Shown here: in pieces, positions 22,772 through 30,128 of the stretch | Position numbering within the stretch: position 1 is the stretch's first letter | Layout of the letters: the number at the start of each line of letters is the position of its first letter | Assembly: GCA_016186145.1 (NCBI GenBank) | Contig: JACPMF010000019.1 | Span: 1 to 37,185, forward strand | Length of the DNA stretch: 37,185 nucleotides | Reading direction: 5' to 3' | DNA from: Candidatus Sungiibacteriota bacterium | Lineage (GTDB): Bacteria > Patescibacteriota > Minisyncoccia > Sungbacterales > SURF-37 | Notes under the pieces: model-generated | Told to the model about the DNA's origin: nothing | Databases searched by the model: none | The model's input: only the letters and a program-made list of their open reading frames with translations | Position numbers and translations under genes: made by a program

Positions 22772-23530
22772 CTATCTTAAAATGTTCACTCTTGGTTCAA
22801 GAGCTACAAAAACATTATCCTGCTCGACGGCTCCCGGCCAAGAAAAAAATATGCGCCGCTCGCCCCCGGCGCGCACATCTTTCTCAACCGTTTTTGACAC
22901 CGCGAGTATATTTTCCTCCTGATCAAAAACAAGCGCGGATACGGTGACTTCCTTAAAATCGCCCAAAGAACGGTTCAAAAGGGTTGCCGTAACCGTTGTC
23001 TCCCGTTTTTCGCCCGAAACAACGAGTTTCCGATCCCCAACCGCAACGTCGGGAGGAATACGGTCCGTAAAAACCCAACTGACTCCCCGAACCGCAAAAA
23101 GAACCCGAGAAATCGTTCGTCCGGTAGTGATATTCGATTCAACAAAATGCGCTGTCTCTCCCGGATACAAAAAGGAACGACCGATCCTCCGCGCAACCAA
23201 GATGTCGGAATCGTCAAAAAATTGAAATTCGTATTCAATTTCTTCGGCGCCGAGTTTAATGTTGGGGTTCTTAACCTCTGCAACCGCATCATAACTTCCT
23301 TCTCGGACCGAAACAAAACGCGCCCAAAAAACGTTAACCGCTTGGGGGTTTTTTAATGCACAAGAAGCGCACGGGCCTCCGCAATCAATACCTTCCTCGC
23401 CCTGATTTCTACGGTTATCTTGACAGCTTGCCGTCGGAAACCACAAATAGATTGAAAAAAACACCGGAATCAAAATGACGGCGAGAAAAACTCCGATAAC
23501 TGCAAGCTGTCGTTTTATTCTAAAGTCCAT
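22772..23530 (-). CDS. Membrane-anchored extracellular protein of unknown function
   Basis: 252 aa from MDFRIKRQ (ATG at 23530). One N-terminal transmembrane anchor (LAVIGVFLAVILIPVFFSIYLWF), then a Cys cluster SCQDNRRNQGEEGIDCGGPCASC, then a beta-rich region with two similar segments (NVFWARFVSVREGSYDAVAEVKNPN; VVSGEKRETTVTATLLNRSL) suggestive of FxLYD/Ig-like folds. Probably outside the membrane. The start overlaps the end of the small gene upstream by 11 bp. Confidence 0.75.
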   Translation of the reverse strand: MDFRIKRQLAVIGVFLAVILIPVFFSIYLWFPTASCQDNRRNQGEEGIDCGGPCASCALKNPQAVNVFWARFVSVREGSYDAVAEVKNPNIKLGAEEIEYEFQFFDDSDILVARRIGRSFLYPGETAHFVESNITTGRTISRVLFAVRGVSWVFTDRIPPDVAVGDRKLVVSGEKRETTVTATLLNRSLGDFKEVTVSALVFDQEENILAVSKTVEKDVRAGGERRIFFSWPGAVEQDNVFVALEPRVNILR

Positions 23531-23735
23531 GACGGCGATCCGCGGGCTCATCGCGAATAATCTGTAATATTTCTCGTACCTTCATGCCGAGTGTTCGCAA
23601 ATCATGCTCGCGGATGGTGTTAACCACCTCACCACCTCTTAATCCCTTAATGAGTTTCTGAATATCCAACCATGTCCGTTCTTGCATTTCCCGAATCTCC
23701 ATAAAATCGCTTGGTTCTGTTTCGTAATTGCTCAT
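23520..23735 (-). CDS. Small conserved-looking soluble protein
   Basis: 71 aa from MSNYETEPSDFM. The ORF-track start 195 bp upstream runs through a terminator and into the GNAT gene and is rejected. Helical, with MQERTWLDIQKLIKGLRGGEVVNTIREHDLRTLGMKVREILQIIRDE. Overlaps the next gene by 11 bp. Function unknown. Confidence 0.55.
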   Translation of the reverse strand: MSNYETEPSDFMEIREMQERTWLDIQKLIKGLRGGEVVNTIREHDLRTLGMKVREILQIIRDEPADRRHGL

Positions 23736-23762
23736 ATCGCTTTTAGTGTAACGATATCCGGT

Positions 23763-23797
23763 AAAAAAGAAAAGCGGCGTTTTGTACGCCGCTTTAT
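23763..23797 (-). terminator. Terminator after the GNAT gene
   Basis: AAAGCGGCGT-ACAA-AACGCCGCTTTT followed by CTTTTTT on the minus strand. Confidence 0.85.
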
Positions 23798-23836
23798 GTC
23801 GCCATATTCTTCCTAATTTACCCTCCAGAAACGACA

Positions 23837-24445
23837 TTAATCCATTGCAGAAACCCAAGAGCCTTTCCTCCGTCCGCTCTCGGCAGATTTTTCTTCTAAC
23901 CCTTGATACTCGCGCCACAAAGGAAGCCAATCGTCTCTAAAAACAGCCATCATTACAAGATCATGATAACGGCCATTTTTGTAAACCTCTTGCTTTTTTA
24001 CTCCTTCAACCTTGTAGCCGCACCTCAATTGGCATTTTACACTGCGCTCATTAAACGCGAGGACGTGTGAATTTATTCGGCGCAAATTTAGAACCTCAAA
24101 CGCATACCACAAAAGAACCATTTTTGCATCAGTTCCAAGCCCCTTGCCCCAATACTCTTTGTTGCCGATAAAGGTGCCAGTTATAGCTGTTCCGTCAAAA
24201 TGACAAACATGCACCAAACTCGTTATCCCTATATGCACTCCTTCAAGAGTGTCAATGGCGAACACAACATTTGATTCGTTACTAATAATCTTCTGAAGTA
24301 AGCTCCTCTCTTGATCTTTAGTAATCGGTTTAAACGGCTTCCCTAAAAATTGCATTACTTCGTAGTCGTTAATCCAGACCGCACACCGTTCCAAATCACG
24401 CTCTATATCAATTGGACGAAGAATAACTTTTTTGCCTTTAAGCAT
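23837..24445 (-). CDS. GNAT-family N-acetyltransferase (RimJ/RimL type)
   Basis: 202 aa. LKGKKVILRPIDIERDLERCAVWIND is the usual RimJ/RimL start. The acetyl-CoA loop is FIGNKEYWGKGLGTDAKMVLLWYAFEVLNLRRI, followed by VLAFNERSVKCQLRCGYKVEG. Substrate unknown. The C-terminal 30 residues are low in family similarity. The start overlaps the upstream gene by 43 bp. Confidence 0.85.
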   Translation of the reverse strand: MLKGKKVILRPIDIERDLERCAVWINDYEVMQFLGKPFKPITKDQERSLLQKIISNESNVVFAIDTLEGVHIGITSLVHVCHFDGTAITGTFIGNKEYWGKGLGTDAKMVLLWYAFEVLNLRRINSHVLAFNERSVKCQLRCGYKVEGVKKQEVYKNGRYHDLVMMAVFRDDWLPLWREYQGLEEKSAESGRRKGSWVSAMD

Positions 24446-24687
24446 GGGCGCCTCCTTTCTTCACGCTCAACGTATACCCAATACACCATTCGAACAAAAT
24501 CATTTACGGCCTCTTCAAAAAACCATTTCGTAAGTTTCGCGTCGGGGCCAATAAGAAGTTCCCATGTATGCGCTTGGTCCTCGGTATAAGAAATATGGTC
24601 TGCCACCCATTGTCGCACAAACTCCAAAAGCAATTCCTCCATTCTTTCATCAAGAGAAAACTTCGGTATGTCAGTTTGCTGATTCAT
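24403..24687 (-). CDS. Small acidic protein of unknown function
   Basis: 94 aa from MNQQTDIPKFSLDER, preceded by GGAGGGGGG-type purines. Helical and acidic, with FEEAVNDFVRMVYWVYVEREERRRP. Its end overlaps the GNAT start by 43 bp, suggesting coupling. Family not recognised. Confidence 0.55.
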   Translation of the reverse strand: MNQQTDIPKFSLDERMEELLLEFVRQWVADHISYTEDQAHTWELLIGPDAKLTKWFFEEAVNDFVRMVYWVYVEREERRRPCLKAKKLFFVQLI

Positions 24688-24724
24688 GTTTTTACCCCCC
24701 TCCATTTCAAAGAACAAATAATTA

Positions 24725-24753
24725 AAATCCCCTGGCGGGTTTCGCCAGGGGAA
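24725..24753 (-). terminator. Terminator downstream of the 178-aa gene
   Basis: TTCCCCTGGCG-AAACC-CGCCAGGGGATTTT on the minus strand. Between it and the 178-aa gene (24754-24898) only an AT-rich stretch and a CCACA...TGTGG mini-hairpin are seen. Confidence 0.7.
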
Positions 24754-24898
24754 GTGTGTTCCTAACTAAATAAAAGGTTTAAAACATTAAGAAAACAATT
24801 TCCATGGCGAAAACGCAAAATGACCACAATCAGGTGTGGTTAATTTCCACATATTCGCAATGGAATAAAATCTTTGCATATTTAAACTTGCTAAATAG

Positions 24899-25435
24899 TT
24901 ATCCTTCCCCGCCTTCATCTTGATATATCCTATCTATTTCATCGCCCCCGTTCCCGTCTTTATCTTCAATTTTTCTAATTTCCTCTTTTAATATCTGCTC
25001 CTGTCGAAAAAGATGATTTATAATGTCAACATGTTCGGGTTTGTCCACAAGCCGTTCTCGGCGTTCAACAATTTCAGCAAGCTGCCGCCTTAAATCTTCT
25101 ACATTATTCCCGCCACTTTCCTGTTCTTTCTTAGCGATCGGAGATTCACGAACCACTTCGATTTTTCTTTCAATCTTGATGCCCAAGGATTTTTCCAACT
25201 CCGCCATTGCTATCTTGAGAGTTCGTATCTTTTCGTCTTCGGATAAGCCAGAGGATGCAACTCTACCTTCAAAGAATTTCAGTTGAGCACGATAATATTC
25301 TAGAGATTTTCTCTCTGTTTCCCTAAAATCATTAATCGCCCCCCCAATCCACGCCTCCCAAGCCCGCCTATTTTCAATAGTGTCGTTATAGAATGATGGT
25401 TTTTCATTACGAGGTGGAATTTCCCTGTTCGGCAT
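24899..25435 (-). CDS. Coiled-coil protein of unknown function
   Basis: 178 aa, charged, no membrane segment. Long helices: RETERKSLEYYRAQLKFFEGRVA, EDEKIRTLKIAMAELEKSLGIKIERK, VEDLRRQLAEIVERRERLVD and LFRQEQILKEEIRKIEDKD. Acidic C-terminus. First gene after the 5S on the same strand. Family not recognised. Confidence 0.6.
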   Translation of the reverse strand: MPNREIPPRNEKPSFYNDTIENRRAWEAWIGGAINDFRETERKSLEYYRAQLKFFEGRVASSGLSEDEKIRTLKIAMAELEKSLGIKIERKIEVVRESPIAKKEQESGGNNVEDLRRQLAEIVERRERLVDKPEHVDIINHLFRQEQILKEEIRKIEDKDGNGGDEIDRIYQDEGGEG

Positions 25436-25550
25436 AACTTATGTCATTAACTTAATTTATAATCTTCGATTACCTTTCCAAAATTTTGGTATGCCGGCAT
25501 ACCTTACTTTCCTATTCCGCTAGGCGGAAAAGTATCATCGAGTCCATAAG

Positions 25551-25634
25551 TCCCGATTTTGTTCCCGCTGAAAGCGGGATTGTAAAATCGAGGATCCTCG
25601 ATAATCTATCCCAAAATTTTGGAGATTATCGGGA
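25551..25634. repeat. Cloverleaf palindromic element, copy 2 (insert 1 of split 5S)
   Basis: TCCCGA...TCGAGGATCCTCGA...TCGGGA constant parts as in copy 1 at 20189-20259. Lobe 1 is built on TCCCGCT-GAA-AGCGGGA and lobe 2 on TAATC...CCAAAATTTTGG...GATTA. Inserted between CCATAAG and CTTT of the 5S. Confidence 0.85.
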
Positions 25635-25638
25635 CTTT

Positions 25639-25719
25639 TCCGCCAGAAGCGCCATGCCGGCCGGCCCGCTTCGCCGGAGCTTCAGCGAGGCGAGCAGGCG
25701 GGGATCCGCCTTCGGCGGA
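25639..25719. repeat. Palindromic element TCCGCC...GGCGGA (insert 2 of split 5S)
   Basis: 81 bp with ends TCCGCC and GGCGGA and an inner GCCCGCTTCGCCGGAGCTTC / GCGAGGCGAGCAGGCGGG arm pair. Related AGCTACGGCGAAGCGGG sequence lies between ssb and rpsR. Separated from insert 1 by only four 5S bases (CTTT). Confidence 0.75.
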
Positions 25720-25730
25720 CACTTCTCTGT

Positions 25731-25894
25731 CCCCGTACCAAATCTTTTGTATACTGGCGTACCCTACTTTCCCAGGAAGCCATGCTTCCAAGTATCATCG
25801 GGCTCAAATGCTTTCACTTCTCTGTTCGGAATGGGAAGAGGTGGGGCACATTTGAGTAAAACACCAGTAAACAGAAAATTTGGTACGGGGCAAG
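25731..25894. mobile_element. Inverted-repeat element of the ACCCCGTACC family carrying a complete 5S gene
   Basis: Ends CCCCGTACCAAATCTTTTGT and the complement of AAAATTTGGTACGGGG. The same ends occur at 1776-1932 and 32820-33048, where no 5S is inside. Here the interior is a whole 118-nt 5S gene. Inserted in loop C of the outer 5S (CCGA/ACAGAG in rRNA sense). Confidence 0.8.
25752..25869 (-). rRNA. rrf: 5S rRNA, intact copy nested in the element
   Basis: 118 nt. Helix I TACTGGTGT / ACGCCAGTA, helix II CTCAAATG / CATTTGAG, the conserved CCATTCCGAACAGAGAAGTGAA loop-C region and helix IV GGAAGC-ATG-GCTTCC are all present. Encoded on the same strand as the 23S and the outer 5S. Being uninterrupted, it is the likelier source of functional 5S. 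Confidence 0.95.
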
Positions 25895-25902
25895 TCGGAA
25901 TG

Positions 25903-25976
25903 TTCCCGTTTTGTCTGCGAGCCGTAAGCGAACAGTTACAAAACGCGATCCCTTACTCAGCTTGCTGAGTATGGGA
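25903..25976. repeat. Cloverleaf-like palindromic element (insert 4 of split 5S)
   Basis: TTCCCG...GGGA ends, lobe TTTTGT...ACAAAA around GCGAGCCGTAAGCG, then ACTCAG-CTTG-CTGAGT. Layout follows the TCCCGA cloverleaf family but the central palindrome is altered. Interrupts helix III 5' strand (CCTCTTCC/CATTCCGA). Confidence 0.7.
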
Positions 25977-26037
25977 GGAAGAGGTGGGGCACCTATGGAT
26001 TAAACACCGGCAAATAAAATTTTTGATGGTTTTACCT

Positions 26038-26056
26038 AAAACCCATCTTAAAAATG
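26038..26056. repeat. Solo end of the AACCCATCTTAAAAATG palindrome
   Basis: AAACCCATCTTAAAAATG matches the left arm of the element at 1054-1216. No partner arm is visible nearby. Lies just 3' of the 23S gene. Confidence 0.6.
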
Positions 26057-26193
26057 CATTTGGAAAGTGTACTTTGAGCGGGGAGTAAAAATGATCTGTT
26101 AGTACCTCTCGGCTAAAACGCTTGCGCGCCTTACACCTAAGGCCTATCGACGTGATAATCTCTCACGGATCTATGATACCTAATCTTGGGGTG

Positions 26194-26226
<33 letters not shown>

Positions 26227-26615
26227 CTTCCGAACATAGCTACCCAGCGATGCTCCTGGCGGAACAGCTGGTAGACCAGAGGTTCGTTCATCCCGGTCCT
26301 CTCGTACTAAGGACAACTCCCCTCAAGTATCGACGCCTGCAGTAGATAGGAGACCAACCTGTCTCACGCTTGTTTGCTTTGCAAACCGCGGAACTACGCT
26401 GACTTCACGCAGACCTACGCAGAAAAATTCCGCGTTTGCCCGCATCCGATCTGCGACCGTCCGCGATGCTTAAGCATATCCTCTGTTACCAGAGGGATTG
26501 GACTATACCACTATCCTAGCCACTAGGGTTTAGCCACTAGCGATTAGGACAACCGACATGTTAGCAATTCATTATATGAATTACTCTGCCGCTTTCACGA
26601 CAAGTCTCTACGGGG

Positions 26616-26786
26616 TTAGCTTTCCAAAATACTTATTAAGTGCTTTATCATCCTTTTAGCTCTTTCTCGCTCATCTTCAGACAAATTCTTTACCACTCCT
26701 CCGAGTCGGCTTAAGAGATTTGCCACCTCTACAAACTCTTTGGATGCTTCCTTATCTTCTCCAGAGTTAAATGGTTCTTTCTCCAT
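26616..26786 (-). CDS. 56-aa helical protein encoded in intron 4 (unknown)
   Basis: Too short for the ORF track. Reads MEKEPFNSGEDKEASKEF then a helical EVANLLSRLGGVVKNLSEDERERAKRMIKHL, ending LESstop. AAGGA lies 9 nt before the ATG. It occupies the place used by LAGLIDADG genes in introns 2 and 3, between the P4/P5-like string and the P7 string, and its stop directly precedes CCCCGTAGAGACT. No homing-endonuclease motif. Could be a maturase-like helper, a cargo gene or chance. Confidence 0.5.
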   Translation of the reverse strand: MEKEPFNSGEDKEASKEFVEVANLLSRLGGVVKNLSEDERERAKRMIKHLISILES

Positions 26787-26987
26787 AAAATTATTCCTTA
26801 ATAATTATACCAACTAACTTCCCTCGGTATTATCCTACTAAACCCAGATTGGTTAATCAATTTCCGCGTCAATCCGCGTTGCCATCCGCGTATATCCGCG
26901 TGTTTTGACTTCAGTCAAAACAATAGGACTCCACCGATATGAGTCGGTTTATTCGATCCCGCTTACGCGGGAAAGCCGCCGTGCTTG

Positions 26988-27019
26988 CCCCGTACCGAGC
27001 TTTACTCTGGTGCGGGGTG
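26988..27019. repeat. Short ACCCCGTACC-family hairpin in the P1 loop of intron 4
   Basis: CCCCGTACCGAGCTTTACTCTGGTGCGGGG: arms of the ACCCCGTACC family with a minimal interior of about 12 nt. Confidence 0.65.
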
Positions 27020-27032
27020 TTTAACAAGTTCC

Positions 27033-27931
27033 TATCTAAAACTTGCTAAAAGATTTCGATGTCAATTTCAGGCTCTTTTTTTGACGGTTTGACACTTATA
27101 TTACGATTACTCGTAAAGTAGACTATACCTTTATTCAATCTCCGCAGACTGAATACCGACGTCTTATACAACAAGACTTGCTTCTTGTATCTGACCCAAC
27201 ACTGATTGGATCAAGTCGTTACGGGGATTACAAATCTTATGGGTCATTGATGGAATTATAAATGGTTCAATAATATTGTTGAACTTTTGATACTCATGCC
27301 TTCCGATTCTTATCTTGAACCTTGCTCTGTCTTTGATTATCGTTGCGGAAATCTTGAATCTCCGCGCTAGAAATTCAACAATTCGTTCTTGGTCTTGAAG
27401 CAAGAAATTATGAGTACTTATGGTGTACGAAGCTTTCGTATTTGAACCATCGTCCATAAACCATATTGCGATTGCTCTCGGAATCAAATAATCAAACAAA
27501 TCTTGAGGAAATATTTTAACCGCATCCTTATAGAAATAATGATACAGTGCTCCAAGTTCTTTGAGTGTTTTGGTGTGGAAGTACCACGAATAATGATCTT
27601 TGTTTCGCTTGGCATCATGCCAAACTTTGATTCTTCGCGGCTCCTTTAACACCAGATTCTCAAGTTGAGCATATTTCCAGAAGACGTATTCTTTCTGTTT
27701 CTCACTTTGATGAATTCGCAATCGTGCGCTTATGGGATATCGTTTTCCAACTGAACGGCACTCAAGACGAGCATCGCCCAACAATGATCCTATAATCACA
27801 TCAACTTGATGTGACGGAAATAACGATTGTAATCTTCCCACGGTATGGTCCATACAATTTTATTGTATCATAAATTTGCATGGATTCCACCGTTATGAGT
27901 CGGTTTAATCTGGGCTCAGTAGTTTTCACTA
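27033..27931 (-). other. Group I intron 3 in 23S (near position 2584) with LAGLIDADG gene
   Basis: 5' exon CTGGGU pairs with guide GCCCAG (U-G wobble at the cut). Core strings ACGGTGGAATCC, CATACCGTGGGAAG, CCCCGTAACGACTTG and AGGTATAGTC are present. The 3' end lies close to 27033-27036; only about 8-12 nt of exon (around GGAACTTGT) separate it from intron 4. Position in the peptidyl-transferase region. Confidence 0.8.
27164..27853 (-). CDS. LAGLIDADG homing endonuclease of intron 3
   Basis: 229 aa with two LAGLIDADG-type helices: VDVIIGSLLGDARL (about residues 18-31) and AIAIWFMDDGSN (about 132-143), the acidic metal ligands being GD and DD. A monomeric enzyme that would cut an intronless 23S allele to spread the intron. 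MDHTVGRL is encoded by the intron core string ATGGACCATACCGTGGG, and CNPRNDL by CCCCGTAACGACTTG, so the reading frame uses ribozyme core sequence at both ends. Confidence 0.9.
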   Translation of the reverse strand: MDHTVGRLQSLFPSHQVDVIIGSLLGDARLECRSVGKRYPISARLRIHQSEKQKEYVFWKYAQLENLVLKEPRRIKVWHDAKRNKDHYSWYFHTKTLKELGALYHYFYKDAVKIFPQDLFDYLIPRAIAIWFMDDGSNTKASYTISTHNFLLQDQERIVEFLARRFKISATIIKDRARFKIRIGRHEYQKFNNIIEPFIIPSMTHKICNPRNDLIQSVLGQIQEASLVV

Positions 27932-28016
27932 ACCCAGCTCGCGTATCTTTTTAAATGGCGAACAGCCATACGCTTGGGAGCTTCTTCACCCCCGCGCTAA
28001 GATGAGCCGACATCGC

Positions 28017-28845
28017 TGTCGTTATTTGTCTTCCGTTACCGGAAGGATCGGACTATATCTTCATCCCACCTTTAATGGGAGTTGGCGTTTTAGCTCTCCA
28101 TGTTCTGGAGAACTCCGGTCAACTTCTGACCAAGTCTCTACGGGGTCATAACTCAATTTATACTTCATCGAAGGAATAATATGTTCAGAAATTAATTGAT
28201 TAAATTTCTTAATACTTTCCTTCAAAAATCTTAGTCGATAATAGGATTTATCTTTATTTATGGTCGTTTCCAAACCCAAAACTTTTAACATTCCCATCAA
28301 TTTTTCTTGATCGGAATGGCTGAACTGTTGGGTATTAAGATAAACATCTCTATCGCGGCATCTGCTTCCGTCATCCATAAACCACACAGCAAGTGAAATT
28401 GGACCGAGTTGAATATCTGGTATTCGTTTCTTTCCGCCCTCATAGAATAATTCATGCATTCGCGATAATTCTGGATGCTGCTGTGTATAGAAACGATATG
28501 CTATCCGATGCCCATTTCCATACCGTGATTTTGGAATTCCGCCCGCAATATTTTTGAGTACAGAATATTTCCAATCAACGTACTCTTTTGCTCTTATGGA
28601 ATGGTTTATCTCGAGAAAAGCATCTTTACGCCCTTTTAGTTTGCGCAAATAGCCGTCTCCTAAGAGTGTTCCTATTATCAGAGATTTTTGTAATTGAGTT
28701 AGACTTCCCACGGTATTGTCCATATTAGGTATTTTACCATATGGAGTCCACCGTTATAAGCCAATATTTTATTCGAATTTCCGCTCCTAACGGATTGATT
28801 CGAACGGCTAATGCCGTTGCTGGCATGGCGCCCCGATGTTGTTTG
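28017..28845 (-). other. Group I intron 2 in 23S (after position 2500) with LAGLIDADG gene
   Basis: 5' exon GGCACCT faces guide GGGCGCC (one mismatch, U-G at the splice site). The 3' exon resumes CGATGTCGGCTCATC after a terminal G. Core strings ACGGTGGACTCC, ACAATACCGTGGGAAG, CCCCGTAGAGACTTG and AAGATATAGTCC. 829 nt. Insertion lies in the central loop of the peptidyl-transferase centre. Confidence 0.87.
28061..28723 (-). CDS. LAGLIDADG homing endonuclease of intron 2
   Basis: 220 aa. LAGLIDADG helices KSLIIGTLLGDGYL (about residues 13-26) and SLAVWFMDDGSR (about 110-121). Related to the intron 3 enzyme in layout and in the shared C-terminal IIPSM motif. The N-terminus MDNTVGSL is encoded by the P4/P5-like core string, and DPVETWSE near the C-terminus by CCCCGTAGAGACTTGG, so coding and ribozyme constraints overlap. 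Confidence 0.9.
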   Translation of the reverse strand: MDNTVGSLTQLQKSLIIGTLLGDGYLRKLKGRKDAFLEINHSIRAKEYVDWKYSVLKNIAGGIPKSRYGNGHRIAYRFYTQQHPELSRMHELFYEGGKKRIPDIQLGPISLAVWFMDDGSRCRDRDVYLNTQQFSHSDQEKLMGMLKVLGLETTINKDKSYYRLRFLKESIKKFNQLISEHIIPSMKYKLSYDPVETWSEVDRSSPEHGELKRQLPLKVG

Positions 28846-28885
28846 AGGTGCCGAACTGCGCCGTCGCTGTGGACGCTTGGGCGCA

Positions 28886-28921
<36 letters not shown>

Positions 28922-29137
28922 AATCTTTGGCCTTGTTCTAGCAAGTACCATCGGTTCACTAAGTTCTGCTTTCGCACCTGCTCGGCATGTCCGCCTCGCA
29001 GTCAAGCCGGCTTTTCCCTTTACGGGTCCGACGCGGTTTCCATTCGCGCTAAGCCGACCTTTAAACTCCTCCATTACTCTTTAGGAGGAAAATGCCCCAT
29101 TCAAACTGCCCACCAGACACTGTCTCAGTTGGGTTTC

Positions 29138-29227
29138 ACCACGAAGCCCGCAATAATGCAAATCTACGAATGCATCAGAATGCTACGAATAATTTATTCG
29201 CAATTCGCATTTTGTGAACACTGTGGT
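29138..29227. repeat. GAAT-type palindrome in 23S (near position 2210)
   Basis: Outer CACCAC/GTGGTG arms enclose ATAATGCAAATCTACGAATG ... ATTCGCAATTCGCATT. Lies in a peripheral helix between CTAACCAGTTGGG and AAACCCAACTGAGACAGTG (rRNA sense). Confidence 0.8.
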
Positions 29228-29506
29228 GTTCCCAACTGGTTAGAATACAAGTTTTCACAGAATGGTATTTCACTGACGGCTCCGTCCCATCCGAAAACAG
29301 GACCTCAACGCCTCCCATCTATGCTACGCAGTAAAAACTTATACCCAATATCAAGCTACAGTAAAGCTCCCGGGGTCTTTTCGTCTAACTGCAGGTAACC
29401 TGCATCTTCACAGGTACTGTATTTTCACCGGGCTCCTCCTTGAGACAGTCCCCCGATCGTTACGCCATTCGTGCGCTTCGGAACTTACCCGAAAAGGAAT
29501 TGCGCT

Positions 29507-29830
29507 CAACTTTGTTACAAGAATCTAAAAACTAAAAAGTAGAATCTAGAATCTGGACGAGACATTTCTGCTCGCCTCTGCATATTACTATGCAGTTCGG
29601 ACTATATCTTCCGAGTACACTTAAACTCGGTTCGGCGTGTAGTCTCTACGGGGTCCCTCGATAAACTCGGGACTTCCCTCGGTATTGTCCAAAATCCTGT
29701 CTGAAATTTTGGATGTTCACCGATATAGCTCCGCCGTCGCCTTACGGCTATGGACGGATCCTTGATTTTGTAACTCCTCGATAAACTCGGAGACAAAATC
29801 GGGACAAATTTTACTAAGGCAAATCAATTC
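29507..29830 (-). other. Group I intron 1 in 23S (after position 1931), no protein gene
   Basis: 5' exon CTAAGGT pairs with guide GCCTTAG (U-G wobble at the cut). The 3' exon resumes AGCGCAATTCC after the terminal G. Core strings TATCGGTGAACATCC, AATACCGAGGGAAG, CCCCGTAGAGACTACACGCC and AAGATATAGTCC. 324 nt. Carries a partial TCCCGA/GGATCC cloverleaf palindrome (TTTTGT...ACAAAA lobe) in its 5' third. The site is the classical I-CeuI/L1931 region. Confidence 0.87.
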
Positions 29831-30041
29831 ACCTTAGAACGATTATAGTTATCGCTGACATTGACGAGGGCTTAACATCTCACGCAATAAAAAATTGATG
29901 TAATCTCATTCCCATCACAAAAATGTTTGACCTTCTCGCATCGGTCAGGCGTCACCTCCTATACATCCTCTTACGAGTTAGCAGGAGGCTGTGTTTTTGG
30001 TAAACAGTCGCCAGGGGTTCTTTTGTTGCAGGCGCGCGCCC

Positions 30042-30128
30042 CGCACGCTCATCAGCGAATTACGAATCAGATACGAATATACGAATTCGTAATATTCGCA
30101 AGAGCTTCGCTATTCGTTGATAGCGTGC
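30042..30128. repeat. GAAT-type palindrome in 23S (helix 63 region)
   Basis: GCACGCTCATCAGCGAATTACG pairs with TATTCGTTGATAGCGTGC, enclosing GAATATACGAATTCGTAATATTC. Located between AAGTTCGCGATAAGGC and the following helix, where E. coli has about nt 1710-1750. Confidence 0.8.

Larger units (their letters stand above)
25492..26012 (-). rRNA. rrf: 5S rRNA, interrupted by four palindromic elements
   Basis: The rRNA-sense 5' part TGCCGGTGTTTAATCCATAG...CCTCTTCC and 3' part GGACTCGATGATAC...GGTATGCCGGCA are those of a 5S rRNA. Inserts occupy 25551-25634, 25639-25719, 25731-25894 and 25903-25976 (84+81+164+74 nt). Removing 403 nt from 521 leaves 118 nt, exactly the length of the intact 5S lying inside the third insert. 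The remaining pieces (CTTT, CACTTCTCTGT and TCGGAATG on the plus strand) join to the same central sequence as the intact copy with no base gained or lost. Helices I, II and IV differ from the inner copy by paired changes and still close. It could be a pseudogene, a fragmented rRNA, or a gene whose inserts are removed from RNA. Confidence 0.85.
26369..27023 (-). other. Group I intron 4 in 23S (near position 2593), without homing endonuclease
   Basis: 5' exon CTTGT pairs with internal guide GCAAG leaving the U-G wobble at the splice site, and the last intron G precedes exon CGTGAGACAG. Core strings CGGTGGAGTCC, AATACCGAGGGAAG, CCCCGTAGAGACTTG and GGTATAGTCC match the other introns here. Passenger sequences: a CCCCGTACC...GGTGCGGGG hairpin in the P1 loop, CCGCGT repeats around 26861-26915 and 26395-26470, and a 56-codon ORF in place of a nuclease gene. 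Exact ends are inferred. Confidence 0.8.

Noticed and set aside
23736-23930. Long N-terminal extension of the 71-aa gene
   Set aside because: Would read through an intrinsic terminator and overlap the GNAT 3' end; the shorter start is more credible.
25486-25968. 160-aa plus-strand ORF over the 5S locus
   Set aside because: It runs antisense through 5S pieces and palindromes; no protein family resemblance.
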